Assembly: GCA_003224835.1 (NCBI GenBank)
Contig: QHZX01000248.1
Span: 1 to 20,895 of the forward strand
Direction: 5' to 3'
From: Acidobacteriota bacterium
Lineage (GTDB): Bacteria; Acidobacteriota; Terriglobia; Terriglobales; Acidobacteriaceae
DNA length: 20,895 nt
The position numbers and the translations under genes were made by a program. Shown here piece by piece: positions 1 to 8,089 of the stretch; the stretch's first letter is position 1; the number at the start of each line of letters is the position of its first letter. The notes under the pieces are model-generated. The model did not search any database. It had not been told where the DNA came from and worked only from the letters and a program-made list of their open reading frames with translations.

Positions 1-784
1 CGAATCCTCCATCAACCAGATAGTCGCTTCCCGTAATGTACGCGGATGAATCGGAGCACAGAAATACAGCCAGCGATGCTACCTCCTCCGGTTCGGCCAT
101 TCTTCCGATAGGCTGGGTCTTCGCCAGCTTGTCATACATTTCTTGCTCCCGGCCGGGATAATGTTTGCGCAGGTAGCCGTCTACAAAGGGAGTGTGTACG
201 CGCCCCGGAGAAATGCAGTTGCAACGAATATTAAACGGCAGATAGTCGCGGGCTACCGAATATGTCATCGCGATCACCGCGCCCTTGCTTGTCGAGTAGG
301 CGAACCGGTCCGCCAAGCCGGTTGACCCCGCGACGGAAGCCATATTCAGGATGACGCCGCCGCCGCTCGATTTCATGTGACCGACGCAAGCATAGACGCA
401 GTTATAAAATCCCTTTACGTTGACCCGAAGCACGCGGTCGAAATCAGCCTCGGGCGTATTTTCAGCATTGCCGATGTGAGAGATGCCGGCGTTGTTCATC
501 AGAATGTGAACACGGTTCCGCTCGAATATCTCCGCGAATGTCGTTACCACCGCTGCTTGATTTCCTACATCGCAGGCATGGGCCGAGGCGGCTCCTCCAG
601 CGCTGGAAATTTCCGCTGCAACCGCTTCCGCATCTTTCGGACTGATATCAATAATGTGGACGGCGGCGCCATTGGCAGCGAACTTGAGCGCGATAGCTCG
701 GCCAATTCCGCTCCCGCCGCCGGTGACGATCGCCGCTTTTCCGTCAAGCCGGAACTCGGTTCCGGCTCGATTGTCTATGGTCAG
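1..784 (-). CDS. SDR-family NAD-dependent dehydrogenase, likely 2-keto-3-deoxy-L-fuconate dehydrogenase (C-terminus cut by window)
   Basis: Reading the reverse strand gives an uninterrupted classical short-chain dehydrogenase of about 261 residues that runs off the window start. Visible motifs, counted from the proposed CTG start, are the cofactor loop TGGGSGIG (21-28), an Asp at the end of beta-2 (D46, favouring NAD over NADP), NNAG (97-100), the catalytic Ser at S150, and YSTSK (Y163/K167). The late region reads SPGRVHTPFVDGYLRKHYPG, then QPIGRM, resembling my recollection of 2-keto-3-deoxy-L-fuconate dehydrogenases, which oxidise the dehydratase product. No ATG, GTG or TTG occurs in frame for about 90 bases upstream of the conserved LDGKAAIVTGG. 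The best start is CTG at 784-782, which overlaps the upstream TGA stop (CTGA) and has GAGGAG seven bases before it. It is the third gene of the operon. The family is certain; the substrate is inferred from context. Confidence 0.88.
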   Translation of the reverse strand, partial: MTIDNRAGTEFRLDGKAAIVTGGGSGIGRAIALKFAANGAAVHIIDISPKDAEAVAAEISSAGGAASAHACDVGNQAAVVTTFAEIFERNRVHILMNNAGISHIGNAENTPEADFDRVLRVNVKGFYNCVYACVGHMKSSGGGVILNMASVAGSTGLADRFAYSTSKGAVIAMTYSVARDYLPFNIRCNCISPGRVHTPFVDGYLRKHYPGREQEMYDKLAKTQPIGRMAEPEEVASLAVFLCSDSSAYITGSDYLVDGGF

Positions 785-2427
785 AGGGAGACTCCTCGCT
801 TCCAGGGGATGAAATCCTCCTGACTTTTCTGCTCCGCTTTGGTGCGAACTTCTCCATTGGCAACTTGAATCACAAAATCCAGAATTTGTTCGCCCATGCG
901 TTCGATAGTCGATTCTGCTGAAATGACGGGCCCAGTATCCACATCAATAATGTCGGGCATGCGTTTGGCCAGTGCATTGTTGGTCGATAATTTAACTACC
1001 GGCGCAATCGGATTGCCGGTCGGCGTGCCCAGTCCAGTGGTGAAGAGAACTACGCTGCAGCCTGCACCCACCTGTGCGGTGACGCATTCAACGTCATTTC
1101 CAGGGGTGCAAAGAAGATTCAATCCCGGCTCCTTGGAATATTCGGGATAATCCAGCACCGCTGTAACCGGCGATGTCCCGCCTTTCTTTGCCGCCCCAGC
1201 AGACTTCATGGCATCGGTCAACAAGCCGTCGCGCCTATTTCCGGGAGAAGGATTCATATCGAAGCCGGCGCCAACGGCCTGCGCGCGCTTTGCGTACTCC
1301 TGCATAAGATGAATGAATCGATCGCCTACCTCACCGTTGATAGCGCGATCGATGAGTTCCTGCTCGACGCCGCAGAGCTCGGGGAATTCCGCCAGAATTG
1401 TGCGTCCACCCAATGCGGCCAGCAAATCGGAAGTGTGCCCGATCGCGGGATTCGCGGAGAGACCGGAAAAACCATCTGAGCCGCCACACTTTAATCCCAC
1501 GCACAACTGTGAAAGGGCCGCCGGCGCCCTTGTGACCTGGTCGGCATCGATCAGGCCCTGAAAAGTTTGCCGGATCGCATCTGAAAGCATGGCAAACTCT
1601 GAGCCGCTCTTTTGCTGCTCAAGCACGATCAGCGGCTTGTCAAAGCGCGGATTACGACGGGCGATCTGCTCCCGCAAAATGTCAACCTGAGCGTGCTGGC
1701 ATCCCAGGCTCAGGACGGTGGCGCCGGCCACATTGGGATGGTTGATATATCCAGCAATCAATCCACATAGGTTGTTGGAGTCTTCGCGCGTGCCGCCGCA
1801 GCCACCTTCGTGCAAGAGAAACTTTATGCCATCCAGATTTTGAAAAAGTCTTTGCGGTCGGGAGTCTCTGCCGTTCCGCGGCACAGCGGGATTTTTGATT
1901 TCCTGAGATTTCCCTTCGCGGTAGAGTCTGGCCAGTTCAGCAACCTGGTCACGATAAAGCTGCGGCGCTGCGAAACCGAGCTCCTCCTCGAACGCCTGCT
2001 TCAGATTTAGTATGTTGCGGTTTTCGCAGAACACGAGCGGCACGACTACCCAGTAATTGCGGGTCCCGACCTGGCCATCGCTGCGGTGGTAACCCATGAA
2101 ATTACGTTGCTGCCAGCGTGAAACATCGGGCGGAGTCCAGTGGTACTGGGCTTTCTTCTTGCCATAAGGCGCGGCTTCGTGGTGAATATTCGAAACTGTA
2201 AGCAACTCGCCCTGCTTTATCGGCTGCGAAGCTTTCCCCACCAATACTCCATACATAAGGACCGGAGCGCCGATGGGCAGATCTTGTGTGGCAAACTTGT
2301 GTTTCGCCGGAACTCGCGATTTCAGAGAATATTTCGTTCCGCCAAATTCCACTTGCTCTCCTTGATTTAAATCGGCGAGAGCAATTAGGACGTTGTCCCT
2401 TGGGTCGAGTTGGAGGACGTTGGGCAC
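781..2427 (-). CDS. UxaA-family sugar-acid dehydratase (altronate/galactarate dehydratase family), probably L-fuconate or related dehydratase
   Basis: 548-residue cytoplasmic enzyme with the two-part UxaA architecture. Residues about 10-85 form the SAF domain. The dehydratase domain begins with GYHRSDGQVGTRNYW near residue 112. Conserved cysteine/glycine motifs follow: EGGCGGTRED, LSLGCQHAQ, GLKCGGSDGFSG, and a late VGAGCSVVLFTTGLGTPTGNP segment. It ends in the typical FIPWKRGVSL tail. Family members are iron-dependent and remove water from sugar acids to give 2-keto-3-deoxy acids. Lying between a fuconolactonase-like gene and a KDF-dehydrogenase-like SDR, it most likely takes the fuconate dehydratase step, which in other bacteria is often done by an unrelated enolase-superfamily enzyme. 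The start is GTG at 2427 with no strong ribosome site. It begins 33 bases after the lactonase gene and its stop overlaps the SDR start. Family is sure; the exact sugar is not. Confidence 0.9.
   Translation of the reverse strand: MPNVLQLDPRDNVLIALADLNQGEQVEFGGTKYSLKSRVPAKHKFATQDLPIGAPVLMYGVLVGKASQPIKQGELLTVSNIHHEAAPYGKKKAQYHWTPPDVSRWQQRNFMGYHRSDGQVGTRNYWVVVPLVFCENRNILNLKQAFEEELGFAAPQLYRDQVAELARLYREGKSQEIKNPAVPRNGRDSRPQRLFQNLDGIKFLLHEGGCGGTREDSNNLCGLIAGYINHPNVAGATVLSLGCQHAQVDILREQIARRNPRFDKPLIVLEQQKSGSEFAMLSDAIRQTFQGLIDADQVTRAPAALSQLCVGLKCGGSDGFSGLSANPAIGHTSDLLAALGGRTILAEFPELCGVEQELIDRAINGEVGDRFIHLMQEYAKRAQAVGAGFDMNPSPGNRRDGLLTDAMKSAGAAKKGGTSPVTAVLDYPEYSKEPGLNLLCTPGNDVECVTAQVGAGCSVVLFTTGLGTPTGNPIAPVVKLSTNNALAKRMPDIIDVDTGPVISAESTIERMGEQILDFVIQVANGEVRTKAEQKSQEDFIPWKRGVSL
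792..797 (-). promoter_or_regulatory. Shine-Dalgarno GAGGAG that decides the CTG start of the SDR gene
   Basis: On the minus strand GAGGAG lies inside the last codons of the UxaA-family gene, seven bases before the CTG at 784-782. The CTG overlaps the UxaA stop in the form CTGA, where ATGA would be usual. This spacing supports translational coupling and the unusual start codon. Confidence 0.55.
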
Positions 2428-2460
2428 AGGATTCTAAAGGAAAATTCTAAACTAACGAAC

Positions 2461-3303
2461 TCACGGTTGGGGCGAGGTCAATTTCCATAACCGTTGTGCG
2501 TTGCCGCCCAGGACAGCTTGGCGCCCCTGATCGGGATGGCCCTGGAGATAGTTGATCACCAGATTCATGACTTGAGCATAGGAAGCTGCAACTGTGCACA
2601 CTGGCCAATCTGAGCCGATCATGAGCCGCTCCGGGCCAAAGCATTCGAAAGCAACATCGAGGTACGGCTTTATCTGGGCGGGCTTCCAACTCGTCCAGTC
2701 CGCTTCAGTCACTAATCCGGAAAGCTTGCAGTACACATTCGGGAATCCAGCCAACTCGCGAACGCCGGCCGCCCAGGATTGAATCTCTCCCGCCTTGATC
2801 AACGGCTTAGCGAGGTGGTCGAGTACAAATCGCTGGCTCGGAAATCGTGCCACAAACTCCGCTGCGACTGGCAAGTGTCGCGGATAAATCAAAATGTCAT
2901 AGGTCAGGCCGAACTCTTCTAGGGCGCTGACTCCCCGGAGAAAATCAGGCCGCAGCAGAAAATGATCGTCCGGTTCACCTTGAACAATATGGCGAACGCC
3001 AAGCAGTTTTGGATTACGGCTGAGTTCTGCGAGCGTCGAATGCACGTCGGCCGACCGCAAATCAACCCATCCAATGACTCCAAGAATGAAGGCCGACTTC
3101 TCGGCAAGTCGAAGAAGCCATCTTGTCTCTTCGATGGTCTGCCGGGCCTGGACCGCAATGCACCCGTCAAACTTTGCGCGCCGAAGTTCCGGTGCCAGAT
3201 CATGAGGGAGGAAGTTACGTCGAAGCACCTTCATGGAATCATCGATCCAGGCGTATTCACCCGGGTCGTAATTCCAGAAGTGCTGGTGAGCATCGATGTG
3301 CAT
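2461..3303 (-). CDS. Amidohydrolase-2 family lactonase, L-fuconolactonase-like (COG3618)
   Basis: 280-residue TIM-barrel hydrolase. It begins MHIDAHQHFW, whose DAHQH supplies the first metal-binding histidines. Further family hallmarks are LGVRHIVQ, LDHLAKP (His about 163), VYCKLSGL, and the C-terminal MIGSDWPVC with the catalytic Asp at about 232. This is the pattern of L-fucono-1,5-lactonase and related sugar lactonases, which open the lactone made by a sugar dehydrogenase to give the aldonic acid. The frame stays open to a possible start at 3366, but that adds 21 residues (MLCVRNSFYG...) unlike the family, so the ATG at 3303 just before the DAHQH motif is preferred. It is first in the operon with the UxaA-family dehydratase and SDR. 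The divergent M28 gene starts about 215 bases away. The lactone substrate could be fuconolactone, rhamnonolactone or another deoxy-sugar lactone. Confidence 0.88.
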   Translation of the reverse strand: MHIDAHQHFWNYDPGEYAWIDDSMKVLRRNFLPHDLAPELRRAKFDGCIAVQARQTIEETRWLLRLAEKSAFILGVIGWVDLRSADVHSTLAELSRNPKLLGVRHIVQGEPDDHFLLRPDFLRGVSALEEFGLTYDILIYPRHLPVAAEFVARFPSQRFVLDHLAKPLIKAGEIQSWAAGVRELAGFPNVYCKLSGLVTEADWTSWKPAQIKPYLDVAFECFGPERLMIGSDWPVCTVAASYAQVMNLVINYLQGHPDQGRQAVLGGNAQRLWKLTSPQP

Positions 3304-3460
3304 GGCAATTTTCGGTAAGCTGTCCTTCCGATCGCGGCCGTAGAAGGAATTTCTAACACAAAGCACATTGATAATAGCGTCCGAACGGAATCGAAAACGT
3401 GGGAGCGCAAGCGCGACTCAGATTCCCACAATACAAAAATCGGGTAAAGTATTAGCCGAT

Positions 3461-3480
3461 CGTCGGACGAATGTCCGACG
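3461..3480. promoter_or_regulatory. Perfect 8-bp inverted repeat (hairpin or operator) in the divergent intergenic region
   Basis: CGTCGGAC, loop GAAT, GTCCGACG: eight perfect base pairs and a four-base loop, 38 bases before the M28 gene start. It is not followed by a long T run, so a terminator is unlikely. It sits between two divergent transcription units, so it may be an operator for either or a 5'-UTR hairpin of the M28 mRNA. The rest of the 215-base intergenic region shows no convincing promoter boxes. Confidence 0.5.
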
Positions 3481-3518
3481 TTTAGATAAGTCTTGCCATT
3501 CTAGTATCGGGAGTGTTC

Positions 3519-5807
3519 ATGAGGCTCCGCTGGATATTTTGTTCCGCAATTCTCTTAAGTCAACTGTTAAGCGCCCAACCTGACGAAGGCAACAATCCCG
3601 CATCTTCGCAGCTGCTGGGCTACAGCTCGCAGAACTCGCAACAGCAGAAAGACTGGGAGAAGAGATTTCGGGATGGAATCGTTCCCGACAATATTCGTGA
3701 AAACATGCGACGCCTAAGCGCGCGGCCGCACAATGTCGGGTCACCATACGAGAAGGACAACGCGGAATGGATACTCTCGAAATTCAAAGAATATGGATTT
3801 GACGCGCGCATCGAGACGTTCAGCGTTTTGTTTCCTACTCCGAAAGAACGCGTAGTCGAATTGCTGGAACCCACTAAGTTTGTTGCAAAGCTGCAAGAGC
3901 CTGCGCTCCCGGATGACCCCACTTCGAACCAGGCTGCAGAACAACTTCCAACGTACAACGCCTATTCGATCGATGGCGACATTACCGCGCCGCTGGTGTA
4001 TGTGAATTACGGCAACCGCGAAGACTACGATCGGCTCGACCGGCTGGGTGTTTCGGTCAAAGGGGCAATCGTCATTGCTCGTTACGGTGGAGGATGGCGC
4101 GGAATAAAGCCCAAAGTCGCGGGCGAGCACGGGGCCATCGGTTGCATCATTTACTCCGATCCAAAGGACGACGGCTACTACAATGGCGAAGATTATCCGT
4201 CAGGCGGGTGGCGGCCCCGTTTGGGCGTACAGCGCGGCAGCGTGATGGACACGGATTATCCCGGCGACCCGCTTACCCCAGGTATCGGCGCTACCGCCGA
4301 CGCGAAGCGGCTCGCGATAAAAGATGCCAAAACCATCACCAAGATTCCGGTGCTTCCGATTTCCTACGCGGATGCGACTCCTTTGCTCTCGGCCCTCAAA
4401 GGGGCAGTTGTGCCCGAAGAGTGGCGCGGAGGTCTGCCCATTACCTATCACGTCGGCCCGGGGCCAGCGAAAGTGCACCTGAAAGTTTCCTCCAACTGGG
4501 ACATGAAGCCCATCTATGACGTCATCGCTACCCTGCACGGATCTGACGATGGGCAGTGGGTGGTGCGCGGGAATCATTTCGATGCCTGGGTAAATGGCGC
4601 TGATGACCCTATCTCCGGGCAATCAGCGCTGCTTGAAGAAGCCCGCATGCTTGGCGAGTTGCATCGTCAGGGATGGAAGCCGAAGCGCACCATTATTTAT
4701 TGCGCGTGGGATGGGGAAGAGCCAGGTTTGCTCGGCTCCGTCGAATGGGTCGAGGCCCACGTTGACGAACTAAAGAAACATGCCATTGCTTACATCAACT
4801 CTGACAGTAACGAGCGCGGCTTCGTGAGTGCCGATGGAACCCAGGATTTGCAGAGCTTTATCAGCGATGTGGCAAAGGACGTTCAGGACCCAGAAACCAA
4901 GATGTCCGTGTTTCAGCGTTCGCATTTAAACAAAATTGCGAAAGCCAAGAATGCGGAGGAGCGGAAGGATCTTCGCGGCCGCAAAGACCTGGTGGTTGAG
5001 GCGCTAGGTGACGGCTCCGACTTCACCGCATTTCAGGACTACGCCGGAATTTCCACCCTGAACGTGGAGTTCGGCGACGAGGACGATGGCACTCAATATC
5101 ATTCGATCTACGACGACTTTTATTGGTACACCCATTTTGTTGATACGGATTTCGTCTATGGACGGGCTCTGGCGCAAACCATTGGCATGGGCATTATGCG
5201 GCTTGCAGACGCGGATCTGATTCCGATTGATTATTCTCCGCAGGCGGAAGCCATTTCGAAGTATGAAACAGAATTGGAGAAACTACTGAAAGACAAGCAG
5301 GACGAATTCGCTGAGCGCAACCTCGAGTTGCAAGAGGGCGTATTTAAGGCAACGAATGATCCGCGCAGGCCAATATTGCCACCACCAACAGAGGCCGTTC
5401 CGCCATACATGAACTTTGCTCCGATGAAGAATGCAATCGACCTCCTCAAGAAGAGTTCGGAACATTATTCAAAAGTTTTATCCAAGTGGCGGGAGCAAGG
5501 TTCGCCTGCGCTGCCGGCGGAAAAAGTGGGAGTAATTAACGCCGACTTGCTGCGGGTTCCAAGGCTGTTTCTGAATGAGAAGGGTCTACCCGAGCGCCCG
5601 TGGTTCAAAAATCAGATTTATGCGCCCGGAGCGTATACCGGCTATGGCGCAAAGCCGGTCGCAGCAGTACGCGAGTATATGGACGAAAAAAAATGGAAAG
5701 AAGCTGACGCACAGGTTCCGCAAGTAGCTCAGGTTATCGAAAATGTTGCCGCGGGCATCAGCAAAGCGGCGGATGATTTGGAGAGTGCTGTCGGCCAGAA
5801 GCAGTAA
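3519..5807 (+). CDS. Secreted M28 zinc exopeptidase, glutamate carboxypeptidase II / transferrin-receptor-like
   Basis: 762 residues. The ATG at 3519 is preferred over the in-frame GTG at 3513 because GGGAG lies five bases before it. A signal peptide is clear: MRLRWIFCSAILLSQLLSA, cleaved near A19-Q20. The order is a protease-associated domain inserted from about 115 to 310, the M28 catalytic domain to about 570, and a helical dimerisation domain to the end. Zinc ligands align with human GCPII: H353 in NHFDAWVNG, the Asp of GADDPISG (about 363), the E400/E401 pair in CAWDGEEPGLLGS, D429 in NSDSN, and H528 in QYHSIYDD. The dimer domain carries RPWFKNQIYAPGAYTGYG. All metal and catalytic positions look intact, so an active periplasmic or extracellular aminopeptidase or carboxypeptidase that recycles peptides is expected. 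Specificity cannot be read. It is a single-gene unit ending about 75 bases from a convergent gene. Confidence 0.93.
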   Translation: MRLRWIFCSAILLSQLLSAQPDEGNNPASSQLLGYSSQNSQQQKDWEKRFRDGIVPDNIRENMRRLSARPHNVGSPYEKDNAEWILSKFKEYGFDARIETFSVLFPTPKERVVELLEPTKFVAKLQEPALPDDPTSNQAAEQLPTYNAYSIDGDITAPLVYVNYGNREDYDRLDRLGVSVKGAIVIARYGGGWRGIKPKVAGEHGAIGCIIYSDPKDDGYYNGEDYPSGGWRPRLGVQRGSVMDTDYPGDPLTPGIGATADAKRLAIKDAKTITKIPVLPISYADATPLLSALKGAVVPEEWRGGLPITYHVGPGPAKVHLKVSSNWDMKPIYDVIATLHGSDDGQWVVRGNHFDAWVNGADDPISGQSALLEEARMLGELHRQGWKPKRTIIYCAWDGEEPGLLGSVEWVEAHVDELKKHAIAYINSDSNERGFVSADGTQDLQSFISDVAKDVQDPETKMSVFQRSHLNKIAKAKNAEERKDLRGRKDLVVEALGDGSDFTAFQDYAGISTLNVEFGDEDDGTQYHSIYDDFYWYTHFVDTDFVYGRALAQTIGMGIMRLADADLIPIDYSPQAEAISKYETELEKLLKDKQDEFAERNLELQEGVFKATNDPRRPILPPPTEAVPPYMNFAPMKNAIDLLKKSSEHYSKVLSKWREQGSPALPAEKVGVINADLLRVPRLFLNEKGLPERPWFKNQIYAPGAYTGYGAKPVAAVREYMDEKKWKEADAQVPQVAQVIENVAAGISKAADDLESAVGQKQ

Positions 5808-5881
5808 CGAGCGTCCTCTCAGCCGGATCAGAAGTCGCGCTCGAACAACTCTTCCGATGCAATTCGATCTTGCGCCCGGTC

Positions 5882-6325
5882 CTATCGCGGAAAATACGCC
5901 TCGGGATGTTCCATGATCGACCGCAAATTGTTTAGCCGCAGGACCAGCGATTGATATTCCGAAACTGGCACCATGCTGCCGGGGTGCGTCAACGTGAGAT
6001 CGGGATCGTGCATAAATGAAATCACCGCCTGGGCCGAGCAACGTTCAAGGGTTTTTTGTTTGACTTTAATCCACTGTTTGACCTCTTCGCTCCATTCCTC
6101 CGCATAAAGTGAATGTTCATCCCTTATCTGTCGTGCGGTAGCCTGCAGTTCTTGACCTTCGGCGATTGCGTAGAAGAGCTCGTTCAGCCGTTTGGAGAGC
6201 GACCGTTTGTAAAGAGTCCTCGATGCTAGTTCGTAGGCGATCAATAGCAGTACGAGTATTTCGCCGGCTACTATCAGCAAATCTACTGGTCTCGAGTTAG
6301 TGAAAACATGTATGAAAGCGCTCAT
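5882..6325 (-). CDS. Small single-pass membrane protein, function unknown
   Basis: 147 residues, not recognised. One strong hydrophobic helix lies at about residues 14-35 (VDLLIVAGEILVLLLIAYEL). A long polar helical cytoplasmic-looking region follows (KRSLSKRLNELFYAIAEGQEL through EEWSEEVKQWIKVKQKTLERC), then a Pro/His-containing tail ending HPEAYFPR. The start has AGGAG six bases before ATG. It lies 92 bases after another small membrane protein on the same strand and probably shares its transcript. No enzymatic motif is visible. The good ribosome site, and the single amphipathic-plus-membrane design, make it a credible gene. Confidence 0.72.
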   Translation of the reverse strand: MSAFIHVFTNSRPVDLLIVAGEILVLLLIAYELASRTLYKRSLSKRLNELFYAIAEGQELQATARQIRDEHSLYAEEWSEEVKQWIKVKQKTLERCSAQAVISFMHDPDLTLTHPGSMVPVSEYQSLVLRLNNLRSIMEHPEAYFPR

Positions 6326-6417
6326 ATTGAGCTCCTGACGGTCTCTGGAAGCAGCAAATTACGTCTTCCTGACCGCGGCAAAATAGATTGGAATTAGCAG
6401 GCGTGCGCCTGAGGCAA

Positions 6418-6837
6418 CTACGGGCAGCGGGCGAGGTATGAGGGCGGAGCTCGGCCCATGCGATCGTGAATAAATAGGAGAGCTTCCAAAAACGAGGGAT
6501 ATCGGCCACTCACCAGCCAAACGCTCCAGTTTGGCGCGACAGACACAAGCAACAGAATCGCGCTTCCAAACCAAAACGCCAAAGCGATTGGCGTTGACTG
6601 GGCTATGGCGCGAGTTACTCGTTTCGCGGTGGTCGAATCCTCTACCGCGAATGCTTCGACGTGAATGTCATCACTAATAGAAATGGAGGGGAATAATACG
6701 GCTGCGGCACACAGTACCGAAGCTAAGCACAAGAGCAGCTTTTGTTGGCGTAGGCGACCGCGGCTCTGCAGCAGCGCAACGATCGCCAAAACAGAAGCGA
6801 GGAGCCAAAGCGCATTGAAAAACAGTTCCATCATCAC
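6418..6837 (-). CDS. Small multi-pass membrane protein, function unknown
   Basis: About 137-139 residues, not recognised. Three hydrophobic helices are visible at about residues 5-23, 34-51 and 84-102. A polar loop between the second and third (SISDDIHVEAFAVEDSTTAK) may be outside the membrane. The start is ambiguous because GTG-ATG-ATG occurs in tandem at 6837, 6834 and 6831, and the preceding sequence offers only a weak ribosome site. It is followed on the same strand by the single-pass protein at 5882-6325, so the two may act together. The arrangement of helices around a central loop gives no functional clue. Confidence 0.65.
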   Translation of the reverse strand: MMMELFFNALWLLASVLAIVALLQSRGRLRQQKLLLCLASVLCAAAVLFPSISISDDIHVEAFAVEDSTTAKRVTRAIAQSTPIALAFWFGSAILLLVSVAPNWSVWLVSGRYPSFLEALLFIHDRMGRAPPSYLARCP

Positions 6838-6984
6838 TCAGCTTTGCATGTGGAAACGTTCTGTGTAGCTCACTCACCAACAGCTTCAACTATTCTGCCG
6901 CCAATCAACTAAGATGCTGCATAACTTAATTATGTAGCCGAAAACGGGGCTTGGTACTTAAGCAACATTCGACCAGGAGGAGAG

Positions 6985-7023
6985 ATGCTGGCCGAAGGAC
7001 TGGCTAACCCGCCTGATAGGTAA
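6985..7023 (+). CDS. Possible 12-residue leader peptide
   Basis: ATG preceded by CAGGAGGAGAG, a near-ideal ribosome site, encodes MLAEGLANPPDR then TAA. It lies about 370 bases before the PEP-CTERM start. The composition shows no run of a regulated amino acid. A strong ribosome site followed by so short a frame could be a leader peptide or chance. The call rests only on the Shine-Dalgarno strength. Confidence 0.2.
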   Translation: MLAEGLANPPDR

Positions 7024-7178
7024 CCAAGATCCCCGCAGACTTTCAGACGAGCGAGCTTCTAGAACTGGTGTCAATGGACTCCAACTGACGCAATAAAACT
7101 TTCCCGTGAACGAGGGATGTACAGTCCATCGTCAGGTTGTCACCCCATTAAACCGTCTCGAGAGAAAGGAACCTGAGC

Positions 7179-7254
7179 ATGCTTAGATCGTCCCCTGAAA
7201 AAGTGACGTCGTGCTAATGGACGCTCAAGAGCGTGGATTTCCGACTAACTTATG
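7179..7254 (+). CDS. Possible pair of overlapping 12-residue leader peptides
   Basis: ATG at 7179, behind AAAGGAACC, opens MLRSSPEKVTSC and stops at TAA 7215-7217. A second ATG at 7216 overlaps that stop (TAATG) and gives MDAQERGFPTNL ending at TGA 7252-7254. Overlap by TAATG is a typical coupling arrangement, but frames of 12 codons arise easily by chance. The hairpin at 7221-7234 falls inside the second frame. Low confidence. Confidence 0.15.
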
Positions 7255-7394
7255 AACCATACAGGATGCTCGAAACTGGCTTAGGAAATGTACTGTATAG
7301 CAAAGTAGCTGAGTTTGAGCTATTTGTGAGTTCGCCTGGGGACAACTCGGCCGCGTCAATCCTGCCGCGGCTAGAAGAGTAAGGAGCTAAACCC

Positions 7395-8030
7395 ATGTTT
7401 GCGCCTCTCCAGTTCACTCCTAGACGAATGCTTAAGCCGGTGCAGCTACTCACCTTGGTAGCGTCGCTGGTCTTCGTTCTATTACTGCCAAATGTTGGTT
7501 GGGCCGACTCATGCTCAACCGTTTCGCTTTCCTTGGGAGGCCCGCCGGTGGTCTGCACGCTCCCCGAGCAAACTCCTGAAGTATCGGTGACCGCCACTCT
7601 TAGCTCCCTGTCTTTTACCGATCAAGCTCAGGGTATGGTGCTGATTTACGATGACTCCACGCACACATTACTGAGCGATGTGGTCGTTTTTGCCAACGTA
7701 AACGGCGTGGCGACCGTAACCTTTCTCTCCGATACTGACCTTGTCCCAGTGACGGCTTCAGGACTGCCTATTCTTGGCCAGTTCACCGAGAGCAACAACC
7801 CAATCTTCATCTCGGTTGCGCTGGGGAATGGCAACTTTCTCACTGCCAAAATTTGCAGCGACGTTGACGAAACCACTGGTTGTTCTGGTTCGAGCGATTC
7901 CATTGCTCTGTTCGAGCGTACGAGCGTTGTTCCTGAACCGGGAACTTTTATCCTGTTCGGTTCGGGTTTACTCGGCTCAGGCGCCTTGAAGCTCTCATCT
8001 TGGCGACGGCGAAAACGGATGCAGAGCTAG
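7395..8030 (+). CDS. PEP-CTERM sorting-signal surface protein
   Basis: 211 residues with a secretory N-terminus. Basic residues RRMLKP precede a hydrophobic stretch (about 17-33), with likely cleavage after the Ala of GWADS near residue 38. The mature part is about 140 residues, Ser/Thr/Val-rich and beta-like, with four cysteines (40, 54, 154, 163) that could pair. The C-terminus is a textbook PEP-CTERM tail: VPEPG (P180-E181-P182), a hydrophobic Gly-rich helix (about 184-199), then RRRKR (204-208). Such tails are recognised by an exosortase (EpsH/XrtA family), which cleaves and anchors or releases the protein at the cell surface, often with exopolysaccharide. No exosortase lies in this window. 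The start has AAGGAG eight bases before ATG. A terminator follows about 60 bases after the stop, so it is probably monocistronic. The role of the mature domain is unknown. Confidence 0.9.
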   Translation: MFAPLQFTPRRMLKPVQLLTLVASLVFVLLLPNVGWADSCSTVSLSLGGPPVVCTLPEQTPEVSVTATLSSLSFTDQAQGMVLIYDDSTHTLLSDVVVFANVNGVATVTFLSDTDLVPVTASGLPILGQFTESNNPIFISVALGNGNFLTAKICSDVDETTGCSGSSDSIALFERTSVVPEPGTFILFGSGLLGSGALKLSSWRRRKRMQS

Positions 8031-8089
8031 TTTGACGCACGGGAAGCTCTGATCGGAATTTGGAGTTTCAGCGTCGCAAGCATGTAACA

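Larger units (their letters stand above)
6838..7394. other. 557-base intergenic region: divergent promoters and the leader of the PEP-CTERM gene
   Basis: No full gene is seen. It separates the minus-strand membrane-protein pair from the PEP-CTERM gene. It contains three 12-codon open frames. One is at 6985-7023 behind AGGAGGAG. One is at 7179-7217 behind AAAGGAACC. The third is at 7216-7254 and begins in the stop of the second (TAATG). A small perfect hairpin, ACGCTC-AA-GAGCGT, occurs at 7221-7234. I could not match the region to a known riboswitch. Confidence 0.5.

Noticed and set aside
6900..7180. Cyclic-di-GMP or other known riboswitch before the PEP-CTERM gene
   Set aside because: I compared from memory with the GEMM core and could not match the conserved segments.
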